A stretch of DNA of 64,000 nt from Coriobacteriaceae bacterium (GCA_025757745.1 CP107217.1:806001-870000); one strand, 5' to 3'. Positions 31,730 to 40,595 are shown, numbered from the stretch's first letter. The notes: generated from the sequence alone by a model not told the origin. Numbers and translations: made by a program.

Positions 31730-33952
31730 ATGAAGATCATCAAGCGCAGCGGCACCGAGGTTACCTTTGACATCGATAAGATCGTCAATGCGATCCGCGC
31801 CGCAAACTTGGAGGTCGAGGAAGGCTCTCGCCTTACCGACCGCCAGGTGATCTATGCGGCACAAAACGTCGCCGAGGCATGTGAGAAGGCCGGCCACACC
31901 GTATCGGTCGAGGAGATCCAGGATCTGGTCGAGGACGAGATTATGCGTCTCGACTGCTACGAGGTCGCTCGCCACTACATCATCTACCGCTATGTTCAGA
32001 GCCTGAAGCGCCAAAAGAACACGACCGATGACAAGATCCTGTCGCTGATTGAGTGCAATAACGAAGAGGTCAAGCAGGAGAACTCCAACAAGAACCCGAC
32101 CGTCAACTCCGTCCAGCGCGACTACATGGCCGGCGAGATTTCCAAGGACCTGACGCAGCGCGTGCTGCTGCCCCAGGAGATCGTGGATGCCCACAACGAG
32201 GGCCTGATTCACTTCCACGATTCGGACTACTTTGCCCAGCACATGCATAACTGTGACCTGGTGAACCTGGAGGATATGCTCCAGAACGGCACCGTTATCT
32301 CGGGCACGCTGATCGAGAAGCCGCACAGCTTCTCGACTGCTTGCAATATCGCGACGCAGATTATCGCCCAGGTCGCCTCTTCCCAGTATGGCGGCCAGTC
32401 GATTTCGCTGACCCACCTGGCTCCGTTTGTCGAGGTGAGCCGTCAGAAGATTCGCGGCGAGGTTGCCCGCGAGCTCGAGGAGCTTGGCGTCTCTGCGTCT
32501 GCCGAGAAGGTCCGTGAGGTCGTTGAGGACCGTCTGCGTGACGAGATCCGTCGCGGCGTCCAGACGATTCAGTATCAGGTCGTGACCCTTATGACCACGA
32601 ATGGCCAGGCGCCGTTCGTGACGGTCTTTATGTATCTCAACGAGGCCCGTACGCCTCAGGAGAAGCACGACCTTGCCATGATCGTGGAGGAGACGCTTCG
32701 CCAGCGCTACGAGGGCGTTAAGAACGAGGCTGGCGTGTGGATTACCCCGGCATTCCCCAAGCTTATCTACGTGCTCGAGGACGATAACGTTCACGAGAAT
32801 TCCCCGTACTTCTACCTGACCCAGCTGGCTGCCAAGTGCACCGCCAAGCGCATGGTGCCCGACTACATCTCTGAGAAGAAGATGCGTGAGCTCAAGCTGT
32901 CTAAGGGTGAGACCGCCGGCAATGGCGATTGCTACACCTGCATGGGTTGCCGCAGCTTCCTGACGCCCGACCGTTCGGGCAACGGCTTTAACAATGTTGC
33001 CAACGCGCTGAACTATGACCCGACCAAACCTAAGTACTATGGCCGCTTTAACCAGGGTGTTGTGACCATCAACCTGCCCGATGTCGCACTGAGCTCGCAT
33101 CAGGACATGGACAAGTTCTGGAAGATCTTCGACGAGCGCCTTGAGCTGTGCCATCGTGCCCTGCTGTGCCGTCATGAGCGCCTGATAGGCACGCTTTCGG
33201 ATGCCGCACCGATTCTGTGGCAGTACGGCGCCCTGGCGCGCCTTAAGAAGGGCGAGACGATCGACAAACTGCTCGTGGGCGGCTATTCCACCATCAGCCT
33301 GGGGTATGCCGGTCTGTATGAGTGCGTCAAGTACATGACGGGCCACAGCCACACCGAGAAGGAAGGCACGCCGTTTGCCATGGCCGTCATGCAGCACATG
33401 AACGACAAATGCGCCGAGTGGAAGGCCGAAAGCGATATCGACTTCTCACTGTACGGCACCCCGCTTGAGTCGACGACCTACAAGTTCGCCAAGTGCCTGC
33501 AGCGCCGTTTTGGCATTATTCCGGGTGTGACGGACAAGGGCTACATTACCAACAGCTACCACGTCCATGTGTCCGAGGAGATTGATGCTTTCGATAAGCT
33601 CAAGTTTGAGGGCATGTTCCAGCAGCTTTCGCCGGGCGGTGCCATCTCCTACGTCGAGGTTCCCAACATGCAGGACAACCTTAAGGCTGTCATTCGCGTG
33701 ATGCAGTACATCTACGACAACATCATGTATGCCGAGCTCAACACCAAGAGCGATTACTGCCAGGTGTGCGGCTATGACGGCGAGATCAAGATTGTCGAGG
33801 ATGACGGCAAGCTGGTGTGGGAGTGCCCCAACTGCGGCAACCGCGATCAGGAGAAGATGAATGTCGCCCGTCGTACGTGCGGCTACATCGGTACTCAATT
33901 CTGGAACCAGGGTCGAACCGAGGAGATCCGCGACCGCGTGCTGCATCTCTAA
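31730..33952 (+). CDS. nrdD: Anaerobic ribonucleoside-triphosphate reductase (class III)
   Basis: This 740-residue enzyme has an N-terminal ATP-cone (residues about 1-95, starting MKIIKRSGTEVTFDIDKIVN), the ten-stranded barrel with active-site Cys regions (CYTCMGCRS), a C-terminal zinc site (CQVCGYDG and CPNCGN) and the glycyl-radical loop RRTCGYIG close to the end. It reduces ribonucleoside triphosphates to dNTPs without oxygen. The start at 31730 follows AAAGAGG. NrdG, encoded downstream, installs the glycyl radical. Confidence 0.96.
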   Translation: MKIIKRSGTEVTFDIDKIVNAIRAANLEVEEGSRLTDRQVIYAAQNVAEACEKAGHTVSVEEIQDLVEDEIMRLDCYEVARHYIIYRYVQSLKRQKNTTDDKILSLIECNNEEVKQENSNKNPTVNSVQRDYMAGEISKDLTQRVLLPQEIVDAHNEGLIHFHDSDYFAQHMHNCDLVNLEDMLQNGTVISGTLIEKPHSFSTACNIATQIIAQVASSQYGGQSISLTHLAPFVEVSRQKIRGEVARELEELGVSASAEKVREVVEDRLRDEIRRGVQTIQYQVVTLMTTNGQAPFVTVFMYLNEARTPQEKHDLAMIVEETLRQRYEGVKNEAGVWITPAFPKLIYVLEDDNVHENSPYFYLTQLAAKCTAKRMVPDYISEKKMRELKLSKGETAGNGDCYTCMGCRSFLTPDRSGNGFNNVANALNYDPTKPKYYGRFNQGVVTINLPDVALSSHQDMDKFWKIFDERLELCHRALLCRHERLIGTLSDAAPILWQYGALARLKKGETIDKLLVGGYSTISLGYAGLYECVKYMTGHSHTEKEGTPFAMAVMQHMNDKCAEWKAESDIDFSLYGTPLESTTYKFAKCLQRRFGIIPGVTDKGYITNSYHVHVSEEIDAFDKLKFEGMFQQLSPGGAISYVEVPNMQDNLKAVIRVMQYIYDNIMYAELNTKSDYCQVCGYDGEIKIVEDDGKLVWECPNCGNRDQEKMNVARRTCGYIGTQFWNQGRTEEIRDRVLHL

Positions 33953-33963
33953 TACCGCTCCGG

Positions 33964-34102
33964 GGCTGAACCGAGAGGGCCGCTTGGGCATTTGCTCGCT
34001 ATTTCGGACAGTCCTGCGCAAGACGAAGGCCACATTAAGTGGCCTTCTTTGCGTGCGGAACTCATATCGAGCAAAAGCCCAAGCGGCCCTCTCGGTTCAG
34101 CC
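33964..34102 (+). repeat. Giant hairpin element, family 1, copy C
   Basis: Outer arms of 26 bases (33964-33989 and 34077-34102) pair perfectly, then continue after one mismatch with TTTGCTCG/CGAGCAAA. Inside are loop strands containing TTTCGGACAG and TGCGGAACTCAT, then an inner helix ending GAAGGCCAC-ATTAA-GTGGCCTTC. The CGGACA and TGCGGA motifs match copies A and B; the arms are different. It begins 11 bases after the nrdD stop. Confidence 0.82.
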
Positions 34103-34280
34103 AAGTTGACGTAGTTGAGATGCAGCATGCGGTCTGCTCACTTCTCGAAGTTCTTAGCGGAAATGAGTTGACTTGCAACAACGTTTTGCTTGCGATGACG
34201 GTTGGGCTGCAACAAAGTTTTTATTGGACCTCGAACCCTATACTCGATGTTCGCTTCGTTCATTGAGTTACCCTTTGCAT

Positions 34281-34364
34281 GAGGCCGGGACATATCGTCC
34301 CGCCCGCAGTTTCGCAGGCCGCAGGTCGAGAATGTTTGAGGACGGGATGATATGTCCCGGCCTC
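34281..34364 (-). repeat. Giant hairpin element, family 1, copy D
   Basis: Arms of 22 bases (34281-34302 and 34343-34364) pair with one G-T pair. On the minus strand the loop strands read TCCTCAAACAT and CTGCGGG, again like the family-1 signature. The inner helix is short. The element ends 15 bases before the nrdG start, so a transcript from nrdD would carry it next to the nrdG ribosome-binding site. The 178 bases between copies C and D hold no gene. Confidence 0.75.
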
Positions 34365-34379
34365 CCGGGAGAGTTACCT

Positions 34380-34961
34380 ATGAACTACGCGAACATTAAG
34401 TATTTCGACATTGCTGATGGGGAAGGTGTTCGTACTTCTCTGTTTGTGAGTGGGTGCCGTCGTGGGTGCAAGAATTGCTTTAACTCCGTCGCGTGGGACT
34501 TTGCCGCGGGTGAACCGTTCGACCGTGCCGTCGAGGACAAGATTATCGACAGTCTTGACCATCCCTTTATTGATGGCCTGACGATTCTGGGTGGCGAGCC
34601 CATGGAACCCGAGAATCAGGCGGGTCTCGTTGACTTTATCGAACGCGTGCGTGCGGCCTATCCTGTGGAGTCGGGGAAGACCATTTGGTGCTTTACCGGC
34701 GACGTGCTCGAGGAACTTATGCCGGGCGGCCGTCATCATACCGAGGTGACGGACCGTATCCTTGCCTGCCTCGATATGTTGGTGGACGGCCCGTTCGTTC
34801 AAGACCTGTACGATATCTCCTTGCGTTTTAGGGGTTCGAGTAATCAGCGGGTGATCGACATGAACGCCACGCGCACTCGTGCCGCGCGCGAGGGCGTTTC
34901 GCTTTGCGACGCTGTGGAGCTTTGGCGAGACGATCCGGTCTATTCGACCCATACTATGTAG
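34380..34961 (+). CDS. nrdG: Anaerobic ribonucleotide reductase activating protein
   Basis: This 193-residue radical-SAM enzyme has the cluster motif CRRGCKNC, the GGEPM motif and an N-terminal MNYANIKYFDIADGEGVRTS typical of NrdG. It uses S-adenosylmethionine to generate the glycyl radical on NrdD. A GGGAGAG site precedes the ATG, directly after hairpin copy D. Confidence 0.94.
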   Translation: MNYANIKYFDIADGEGVRTSLFVSGCRRGCKNCFNSVAWDFAAGEPFDRAVEDKIIDSLDHPFIDGLTILGGEPMEPENQAGLVDFIERVRAAYPVESGKTIWCFTGDVLEELMPGGRHHTEVTDRILACLDMLVDGPFVQDLYDISLRFRGSSNQRVIDMNATRTRAAREGVSLCDAVELWRDDPVYSTHTM

Positions 34962-35027
34962 CTTGTGGCCGATGCCGGAGGGCGTGGTACCATAGCGCGA
35001 ACGCAAAATCGGAAGAGTGAGGCCTAG

Positions 35028-35585
35028 ATGGTCGATCAGGAAAAAGTTGAGACCGCCATAAAGCTGTTGCTTGAGGGCATAGGCGAGGACCCAACTCGTG
35101 AGGGCCTGCTGGAGACGCCGGCACGCGTCGCCCGCATGTATGGCGAGATTGCCGGCGGCATGGACCAGAGCGCTGAGGAGCACCTGTCCAAAACTTTTGC
35201 CGTCGCTTCGAACGATTTAGTTATCGAGCGCGACATCACGTTTTACTCGCTGTGCGAGCACCATCTGCTGCCGTTTTATGGCAAGGCTGCGATCGGCTAT
35301 ATCCCTAACGGCCGCGTGGCGGGTCTGTCTAAGCTTGCTCGCACGGTTGAGGTCTATGCCCGTCGTCTGCAGCTGCAGGAGCAGCTGTGTACACAGGTTG
35401 CCGATGCCCTCATGGAATATCTTGCCCCCCAAGGGGCAATCGTGCTGATGGAAGCCGAGCATATGTGCATGACCATGCGCGGCGTGCAAAAGCCCGGTAC
35501 CAAGACCGTAACGCTTGCTCGTCGCGGTGTCTTTGAGACCGATCCGTCGCTCGAGGAGCGATTCTTTAGGATGCTGGGCCGCTAA
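35028..35585 (+). CDS. folE: GTP cyclohydrolase I
   Basis: This 185-residue enzyme shows the zinc ligands in SLCEHHLLPF and EHMCMTMRGV, the GLSKLAR motif and the C-terminal LARRGVF. It converts GTP to 7,8-dihydroneopterin triphosphate, the first step of folate synthesis. The length is normal. GTGAGG precedes the start. It is followed after 2 bases by an HD-domain gene and then folB, forming a folate operon. Confidence 0.95.
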   Translation: MVDQEKVETAIKLLLEGIGEDPTREGLLETPARVARMYGEIAGGMDQSAEEHLSKTFAVASNDLVIERDITFYSLCEHHLLPFYGKAAIGYIPNGRVAGLSKLARTVEVYARRLQLQEQLCTQVADALMEYLAPQGAIVLMEAEHMCMTMRGVQKPGTKTVTLARRGVFETDPSLEERFFRMLGR

Positions 35586-35587
35586 CC

Positions 35588-36169
35588 ATGAGAGTCGTCA
35601 ACGACTTTGCATCGAAGACCGATGAAGGAACGTCGCGTCGCGGCTTTATGGCTTCGGGCCTGACTCCCTTTGGTGCCATGCCTTGCATTGATTACATCTG
35701 TGCCAACGGACTGTTCCGGCGGCATCTGGGAAACATTGCGCAGTTGGAATCGGGGCGCATCTTTTGCCGCCACGGTATCGACCATCTGCTGGATGTCGCC
35801 CGTATTATGTGGATCAAGAATCTCGAGGAAGAGCTCAAATTTGACCGCGAGGTCATCTATGCCACGGCACTTCTTCACGATATCGGCAAAGATGAACAGT
35901 ATGAATCGGGTATATCCCATGATGTTGCAAGCGAACGCGTCGCCGATGCGATTCTCGGCGGCATGCCCGAAGACGTGGCGTTTGAGCCGGCAGATGCCGC
36001 AGCCATTAAGACGGCCATTCTGGGCCATCGAAAGCTGCGCGTGAACAGCCAGCCGCTTGAGCGTCTGCTCTATGCAGCCGACAAAGCGTCGCGCGCCTGC
36101 TTTGCATGCCCTGCGCGCAATGCCTGCAACTGGAGCGATGATAAAAAGAACCTGTCGATTCGCGTGTAG
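35588..36169 (+). CDS. HD-domain phosphohydrolase in the folate operon
   Basis: This 193-residue protein has HD-superfamily metal ligands in CRHGIDHLLDVAR and ATALLHDIGKDEQY. Near the C terminus is a cysteine cluster, RACFACPARNACNW. It sits between folE and folB with almost no spacing from folE, so it is probably part of folate synthesis. One known step between these enzymes, removal of phosphates from dihydroneopterin triphosphate, is done by different enzymes in different bacteria; this protein is a candidate by position only. Other HD functions such as nucleotide or (p)ppGpp hydrolysis remain possible. Confidence 0.75.
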   Translation: MRVVNDFASKTDEGTSRRGFMASGLTPFGAMPCIDYICANGLFRRHLGNIAQLESGRIFCRHGIDHLLDVARIMWIKNLEEELKFDREVIYATALLHDIGKDEQYESGISHDVASERVADAILGGMPEDVAFEPADAAAIKTAILGHRKLRVNSQPLERLLYAADKASRACFACPARNACNWSDDKKNLSIRV

Positions 36170-36212
36170 TCGGTATGCGCGGTCGGGGTTCTGAACGAAG
36201 GAGACGATCGCG

Positions 36213-36698
36213 ATGACTAACAAAAAGCTGCCCGAGAATGCAACCAAGACCGAGGGTGCCGAGCTTGCCCGTCGTGGCAGGGGCGAGATTTCCGCCGCAA
36301 CGGCGGTGCCCCATGTGAGCTATGACGACCTGCGCCATGCCGACCGCATTACTATCGATGATCTCGAGGTCTTTGCCAACCACGGCGTGTATCCCGAGGA
36401 AAACGCCCTGGGGCAGAAGTTTGTCGTGTCCTTGGTGCTCTATGCCGACCTGCGCGCGGCGGGGGAGCACGATAACCTGGATGCCTCTATTGATTACGGC
36501 TCGGTGTGCCACGATGTCGATGGCTATCTGCGCGAGCATACGTTTAAGCTCATCGAGGCTGCAGCCGAGGGTGTGGCCCAGATGCTGCTACGTCGTTATC
36601 CCTTGCTGCTTGGCGTGCGTGTTAAGCTCGATAAGCCTTGGGCGCCCGTCGGTCTTCCCCTGGCAAGCTGTGGCGTCGAGATCGAGCGCGTGCGCTAG
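36213..36698 (+). CDS. folB: Dihydroneopterin aldolase
   Basis: This 161-residue protein contains a complete FolB domain from about residue 45 (RITIDDLEVFANHGVYPEE), with the DYGSVC and KLDKPWAP motifs. It cleaves dihydroneopterin to 6-hydroxymethyl-dihydropterin and glycolaldehyde. The N-terminal extension of about 40 residues is unusual for the family; the start at 36213 is supported by AAGGAGAC. folK and folP are not in the window. The gene converges on the YgjP-like gene with only 6 bases between. Confidence 0.92.
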   Translation: MTNKKLPENATKTEGAELARRGRGEISAATAVPHVSYDDLRHADRITIDDLEVFANHGVYPEENALGQKFVVSLVLYADLRAAGEHDNLDASIDYGSVCHDVDGYLREHTFKLIEAAAEGVAQMLLRRYPLLLGVRVKLDKPWAPVGLPLASCGVEIERVR

Positions 36699-36704
36699 CT
36701 GACG

Positions 36705-37481
36705 CTAAAGCTCGTTGGCGGGCGGTTTTTTGAGTCGCTGCGACAGAGCTCTATTGTTGGGGCAGTACGTGTCGAGCAGGGCGTGGAACCGCTGATTGTG
36801 GCTTGGCTCGAGCAAGTGGACGAGCTCGTGGGCGACAACCATGTCGAGGCATTCGACGGGGTAGGCGGCAAGTTCTCGTGCGATGCGAATGGCGCCGGTT
36901 TTGGGCGTGCACGAGCCCCAGCGCGTTTTCATGCTGCGTACGGAAACGCGGGAAACGGCGACACCCATTGCGATTTCGTATGCGTGCACAATATCGCGTA
37001 GCGCCGATGTGACCTCGGACGTATAGAGCTGGTCGATATGGACTTGGAGCTCGTCGGACGTTAGGCCGTCGAGGATTGCGCGCCGCTTGGCCTGTGGGCC
37101 TTCGTTCGATTCGTCGGTACCCATAAAACTTGCGAAGGTGACCTGTTTGGGTCGCGGTGCGGGTGATGCAAAGTTGTGATCGAGTGCGTCCTGTACCGTG
37201 ATGGGCTTGCCCCAAAGCGCAATGATCGAGAGGGGACTGAGCGGTTCTCGCGCCGTCGCCTGACGTTGCTCGCGCTGGGCAAGTCGGCTGATAATCCAGC
37301 CGTTGTTGCGCTTTACAAACGCTTCGATACGCTCGCGGCTGGCGTCGAGCGTTGCGCTGGCGTGGACCTCACCGCTCGATGTGACGCGCAGGTTGAAGTT
37401 CTTGACGCGCTTTTTGGTAACGACGACGGGGATGGGCGTCCCATCCGGTCGGGGTAGGAAAATCGTAAATTGCTGCGTCAA
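36705..37481 (-). CDS. YgjP-like metallopeptidase (DUF45)
   Basis: This 258-residue protein has the zinc motif HELVHLLEPSHNQRFH near the C terminus and RWGSCTPKTGAIRIARELA, both typical of the YgjP/DUF45 family of M48-like putative zinc peptidases. The N-terminal part is a beta-rich domain. The function of the family is not established. The TTG start at 37481 is supported by AAAGGA upstream on the minus strand. It lies downstream of the M19 dipeptidase on the same strand. Confidence 0.85.
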   Translation of the reverse strand: MTQQFTIFLPRPDGTPIPVVVTKKRVKNFNLRVTSSGEVHASATLDASRERIEAFVKRNNGWIISRLAQREQRQATAREPLSPLSIIALWGKPITVQDALDHNFASPAPRPKQVTFASFMGTDESNEGPQAKRRAILDGLTSDELQVHIDQLYTSEVTSALRDIVHAYEIAMGVAVSRVSVRSMKTRWGSCTPKTGAIRIARELAAYPVECLDMVVAHELVHLLEPSHNQRFHALLDTYCPNNRALSQRLKKPPANEL

Positions 37482-37503
37482 AAGTTATCCTTTGGATTGG
37501 GGA

Positions 37504-37539
37504 CGGGCCGGCATGTCGATCGCTCGGCATACCGGCCCG
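37504..37539 (-). terminator. Hairpin between dipeptidase and YgjP-like gene
   Basis: CGGGCCGG and CCGGCCCG pair, with an inner ATG/CAT step. No T run follows on the minus strand, so termination is probably partial. Confidence 0.4.
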
Positions 37540-37555
37540 CTCAAGGGATGTGAAA

Positions 37556-38569
37556 TTAATAACGCTCGAAGAAGGCAAGGGCGTTGTCGCTGCAGAGCTT
37601 TTGCATCACGGTCTTGCCAAAGTGCTTGGAAAGCATGTTCTGGAACTCGGGCATCTTGCTGGCATCGGAGAGGAAGTCGGGTACCTTGGCGCCGTCCCAG
37701 TCGCCGCCGAGCGCGATGACATCTTCGCCGCCCAGGTCGAGCCAGTGTTCGATATGGGCTGCCAGCTGGTCGAAGGTGACATCTGCGGCGGTCTCGTCGG
37801 TTGCTTCGTTGGAGAGGAACTCGCTGCAGTAGTTGAGGCCGACGATGCCGCCCATGTCGCGAATGGTACGGAACTGGTCGTCGGTGAGGTTGCGCTTGAC
37901 GCCGCAAACCGCACGGGAGTTGGAGTGGCTGGCGACGAAGGGGCGCGTGGCGTGGGCGACAACCTCGTCAAAGCACTCATCGTTGAGGTGGGAGACGTCG
38001 AGTATCATGCCGGCGTGTTCCATCTGCGTAAGCGCCTCGATGCCGGCGGCGGTGAGGCCGGCGTGGGTGTCGTGGCCGCTCGCGAGCGGTCCCTGCGCGT
38101 TCCAGCTGAGCGATGACATGAGTACGCCCAGGCTCTTGAGCGCCTCGATCAGCGCGGGGTCCTCGGCAAAGAACGTGGCGTTTTCGATGGTGTGGATGCA
38201 GGCAACCTTGCCGTCTTTGAGTGCAGGGCGAATGTCAGCGGCGCTGCGTACGTTGACCATGCGGTCGTGGTTGAGCATTGCCTGGCCGCTCATATGCGCC
38301 ATGATCTGTGCTTGGAAGCGTGCGGCGTGGGCGGTGGGAATCTCGTCGGGGACAAACGTGGCGAAGCACTGTGCCCACGGCGTGTTGCCGATCTTTGCGA
38401 GCGAGATGGCGCAGGCGTTGCCCTCGATGAGGTCGAAATCCTGCGGATGCGTTTCGTCGCCGGGGAAATAGCCGTCGGTGCCGGCGGTAAAGCGCAGGTC
38501 GAGATCGAGCGTGGCCCAGCCGATGCGGTCGGCGGTGTCGCAGTGTAGGTCAAATACGGGATATGCCAT
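37556..38569 (-). CDS. Membrane dipeptidase family (M19) peptidase
   Basis: This 337-residue protein has M19 metal-binding features: FDLHCDT at the N terminus, the glutamate in HTIENA, and later His residues in LDVSHLND and VASHSNSR, plus GGDWDGA near the C terminus. Bacterial members hydrolyse dipeptides, often including D-amino-acid forms. No signal peptide is seen. GGAGGAACC precedes the ATG at 38569. A role in using peptides imported by Opp is plausible. Confidence 0.9.
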   Translation of the reverse strand: MAYPVFDLHCDTADRIGWATLDLDLRFTAGTDGYFPGDETHPQDFDLIEGNACAISLAKIGNTPWAQCFATFVPDEIPTAHAARFQAQIMAHMSGQAMLNHDRMVNVRSAADIRPALKDGKVACIHTIENATFFAEDPALIEALKSLGVLMSSLSWNAQGPLASGHDTHAGLTAAGIEALTQMEHAGMILDVSHLNDECFDEVVAHATRPFVASHSNSRAVCGVKRNLTDDQFRTIRDMGGIVGLNYCSEFLSNEATDETAADVTFDQLAAHIEHWLDLGGEDVIALGGDWDGAKVPDFLSDASKMPEFQNMLSKHFGKTVMQKLCSDNALAFFERY

Positions 38570-38689
38570 GGTTCCTCCGGTTGCAGCGTTTCTTTGCAAA
38601 CTGTCTTTGAATTGTATGACTAGGGTATAGTTAGCGCCATATGTTCACGGCGGCCCGCGTTGTGCGCCGCCCTTATCACGGAGGTTACC

Positions 38690-39118
38690 ATGTCCAACCA
38701 GGGCAAGAAGGTCAAGACCCATTATCGCGGCACGCTCGACGACGGCACGCAGTTCGATAGCTCCTACGATCGCGGCGAGCCGCTGGAGTTCACCTGCGGC
38801 GCCGGCCAGATGATCAAGGGCTTCGACGCCGCTGTTGTCGACATGCAGGTGGGCGAGAAGAAGACCGTGCACATTCCTGCTGTCGATGCCTACGGCGAGC
38901 GCAACCCCGAGATGGTTATCACCTTCCCGGCCGAGCAGGTTCCCAATATCGAGCAGATCGAGAAGGGCATGAAGCTCTTCCTGTCCACGCCGAGCGGCAT
39001 GCCCGTCCCCGCCGTGGTCATCGATGTGACGGCCGAGGCCGTGACGCTCGACGCCAACCACGAGCTCGCCGGCAAGGACCTCAACTTTGATATCGAGCTC
39101 GTCGAGGTCGAGGACTAG
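38690..39118 (+). CDS. FKBP-type (SlyD-like) peptidyl-prolyl isomerase
   Basis: This 142-residue protein has an FKBP domain interrupted by an insert-in-flap region, as in SlyD: KVKTHYRGTLDDGTQFDSSY, then GAGQMIKGFD, the AYGERNPEM transition and an IF domain up to about residue 120. The His-rich metal-binding tail of E. coli SlyD is absent. It catalyses prolyl isomerisation and may chaperone metalloproteins. GGAGG precedes the start. Its immediate neighbour is a UreE-like gene, which fits a nickel-related role, but this is inference. Confidence 0.87.
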   Translation: MSNQGKKVKTHYRGTLDDGTQFDSSYDRGEPLEFTCGAGQMIKGFDAAVVDMQVGEKKTVHIPAVDAYGERNPEMVITFPAEQVPNIEQIEKGMKLFLSTPSGMPVPAVVIDVTAEAVTLDANHELAGKDLNFDIELVEVED

Positions 39119-39121
39119 TTG

Positions 39122-39700
39122 ATGTCCGTGGACCTGGTAGCTACGGAGCGCTTGGGAAATCTCAACGACCCGTCCTATGAACTCCTGCTTCGTCGGGAGC
39201 TGGGTGGCGTCTTTGAGGTTGACGAGCTGCTACTCGATTGGGACCAGGCTGATGCGCGCCTGTTTGTGGGCGTGACGGAGCTGGGGCGCACGGTGAATGC
39301 CCGGCTGGATGCCACTGATGGCGAGCGTCTTGCCGACGGTGACGTGCTTGCTATTGACCGCACGGGCGCGGTGCCCGTAGCGGTTGTCGTGCGCCTGCGC
39401 AGCGCCGAGGTCTATTTGGTCGAAGTCGACCGCATGGATCCGATTGTGCTCGCACATGCGTGCTGGGAGATCGGCAACATGCATGCGCCGCTCTTCCGGG
39501 GTGACTCGGACGAGCATACCGTGCGCATGTATACGCCGGTGCAACCGGTTTTGGGTCGTATGCTCCGGGGCATTGGGGGCGTTCGGCTCTCGGTGGTCGC
39601 ACGCGAGCTCGATGCCAGTCGACGCTTTGCATCGAGCGCGGCGGATGTTGTTGTGAGTATGGCTTCAGACTTTACGATCGTAAAAAAGACGCGCGGCTAA
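39122..39700 (+). CDS. UreE-like protein
   Basis: This 192-residue protein resembles the urease accessory metallochaperone UreE. The N-terminal half (LGRTVNARLDATDGERLADG) and the C-terminal half (HACWEIGNMHAPLFRG, then VQPVLGRMLRGIGG) follow the UreE order, with the likely metal-binding His in GNMHAP. The C-terminal His-rich tail is missing. It starts 3 bases after the SlyD-like gene. No urease structural or accessory genes are nearby, so its client may be another nickel enzyme or the function may have changed. Confidence 0.62.
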   Translation: MSVDLVATERLGNLNDPSYELLLRRELGGVFEVDELLLDWDQADARLFVGVTELGRTVNARLDATDGERLADGDVLAIDRTGAVPVAVVVRLRSAEVYLVEVDRMDPIVLAHACWEIGNMHAPLFRGDSDEHTVRMYTPVQPVLGRMLRGIGGVRLSVVARELDASRRFASSAADVVVSMASDFTIVKKTRG

Positions 39701-39712
39701 GCGCGCGTATGC

Positions 39713-39755
39713 GCAAGACGGGCTTTGAGGGATTGCCATTCAAAGTCCGTCTTGC
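39713..39755 (+). terminator. Hairpin after the UreE-like gene
   Basis: GCAAGACGG-CTTTGA (39713-39728) pairs with TCAAAG-CCGTCTTGC (39740-39755) with one mismatch. No T run follows. Confidence 0.55.
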
Positions 39756-39783
39756 TGTTGATGAGAGACTTTGGGGGAAGCAT

Positions 39784-40581
39784 ATGGGTCTTGAGGGAAT
39801 CAAGCTGATCGCCTGCGATTTGGACGGCACGTTGCTGCATCCGGGGGAGCGCGAGCCGCGTTCCGAGGCCTTTGAGCTCATCGATGAGCTGCATCGTCGC
39901 GGTATCGTGTTTATGCCGGCGAGCGGCCGTCAATATGCGAGCTTGCGCTATCTGTTTGCCCCGGTGGCCGATGAGCTCGCCTATGTGTGCGAAAACGGAG
40001 CCCTGGTGATGAGCGAGGGGCATGCCGTTGTCAAGCGTTCCATGGAGCGTAGCCTTGCTATGGATATCGCGAATGCCGTGGTCGCCTTTCCCCATGCCGA
40101 CGTGACCCTTTCGTGTGAGGGGCACCTCTATACCATGAGCGGCAACGATGCGTTCGTCGACCATTTGCGTTACGAGGTCCACTGCGATGTGGCGGTGGTC
40201 GACCGTCCCGAGGACATTGACGAGGATGTCATTAAGATTGCGTTTCAAACGCCCGAGACAGAGCAGCCGGCGGCGCTGGAGTATTTCGAGCGCCTCTTTA
40301 GCGACCGTGTCGACGTGATGACGTCGGGAACCGAATGGACCGATTTTATCGGCTTTGATTCGGGCAAAGGGTCCGCGCTTGCCGATTATGGTTGCGCGCT
40401 GGGGATCTCACCTAACGAAATGATGGCGTTTGGCGATAACGAAAACGATCGCGACATGCTCAACGTGGTGGGCCATCCCTATCTGATGGAGGACTGCAAT
40501 CCCAGCATGCGCGGTGTCAATGACCGTGTCCGCTACGTGCGCGCGGTTGAAGAAGAGCTGCGTCGTCTACTTGCTGAGTAG
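39784..40581 (+). CDS. Cof-type HAD sugar-phosphate phosphatase
   Basis: This 265-residue protein has HAD motif I CDLDGTLL, motif II ASGR, a Cof-type cap and motif IV FGDNENDRDML. Cof-family enzymes dephosphorylate sugar phosphates, flavin or PLP-type substrates; the substrate cannot be named. The start at 39784 uses GGGGGAAG. It converges on the Fur-family gene with 14 bases between and no clear terminator. Confidence 0.9.
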   Translation: MGLEGIKLIACDLDGTLLHPGEREPRSEAFELIDELHRRGIVFMPASGRQYASLRYLFAPVADELAYVCENGALVMSEGHAVVKRSMERSLAMDIANAVVAFPHADVTLSCEGHLYTMSGNDAFVDHLRYEVHCDVAVVDRPEDIDEDVIKIAFQTPETEQPAALEYFERLFSDRVDVMTSGTEWTDFIGFDSGKGSALADYGCALGISPNEMMAFGDNENDRDMLNVVGHPYLMEDCNPSMRGVNDRVRYVRAVEEELRRLLAE

Positions 40582-40595
40582 GCATGTCCCAAAAT

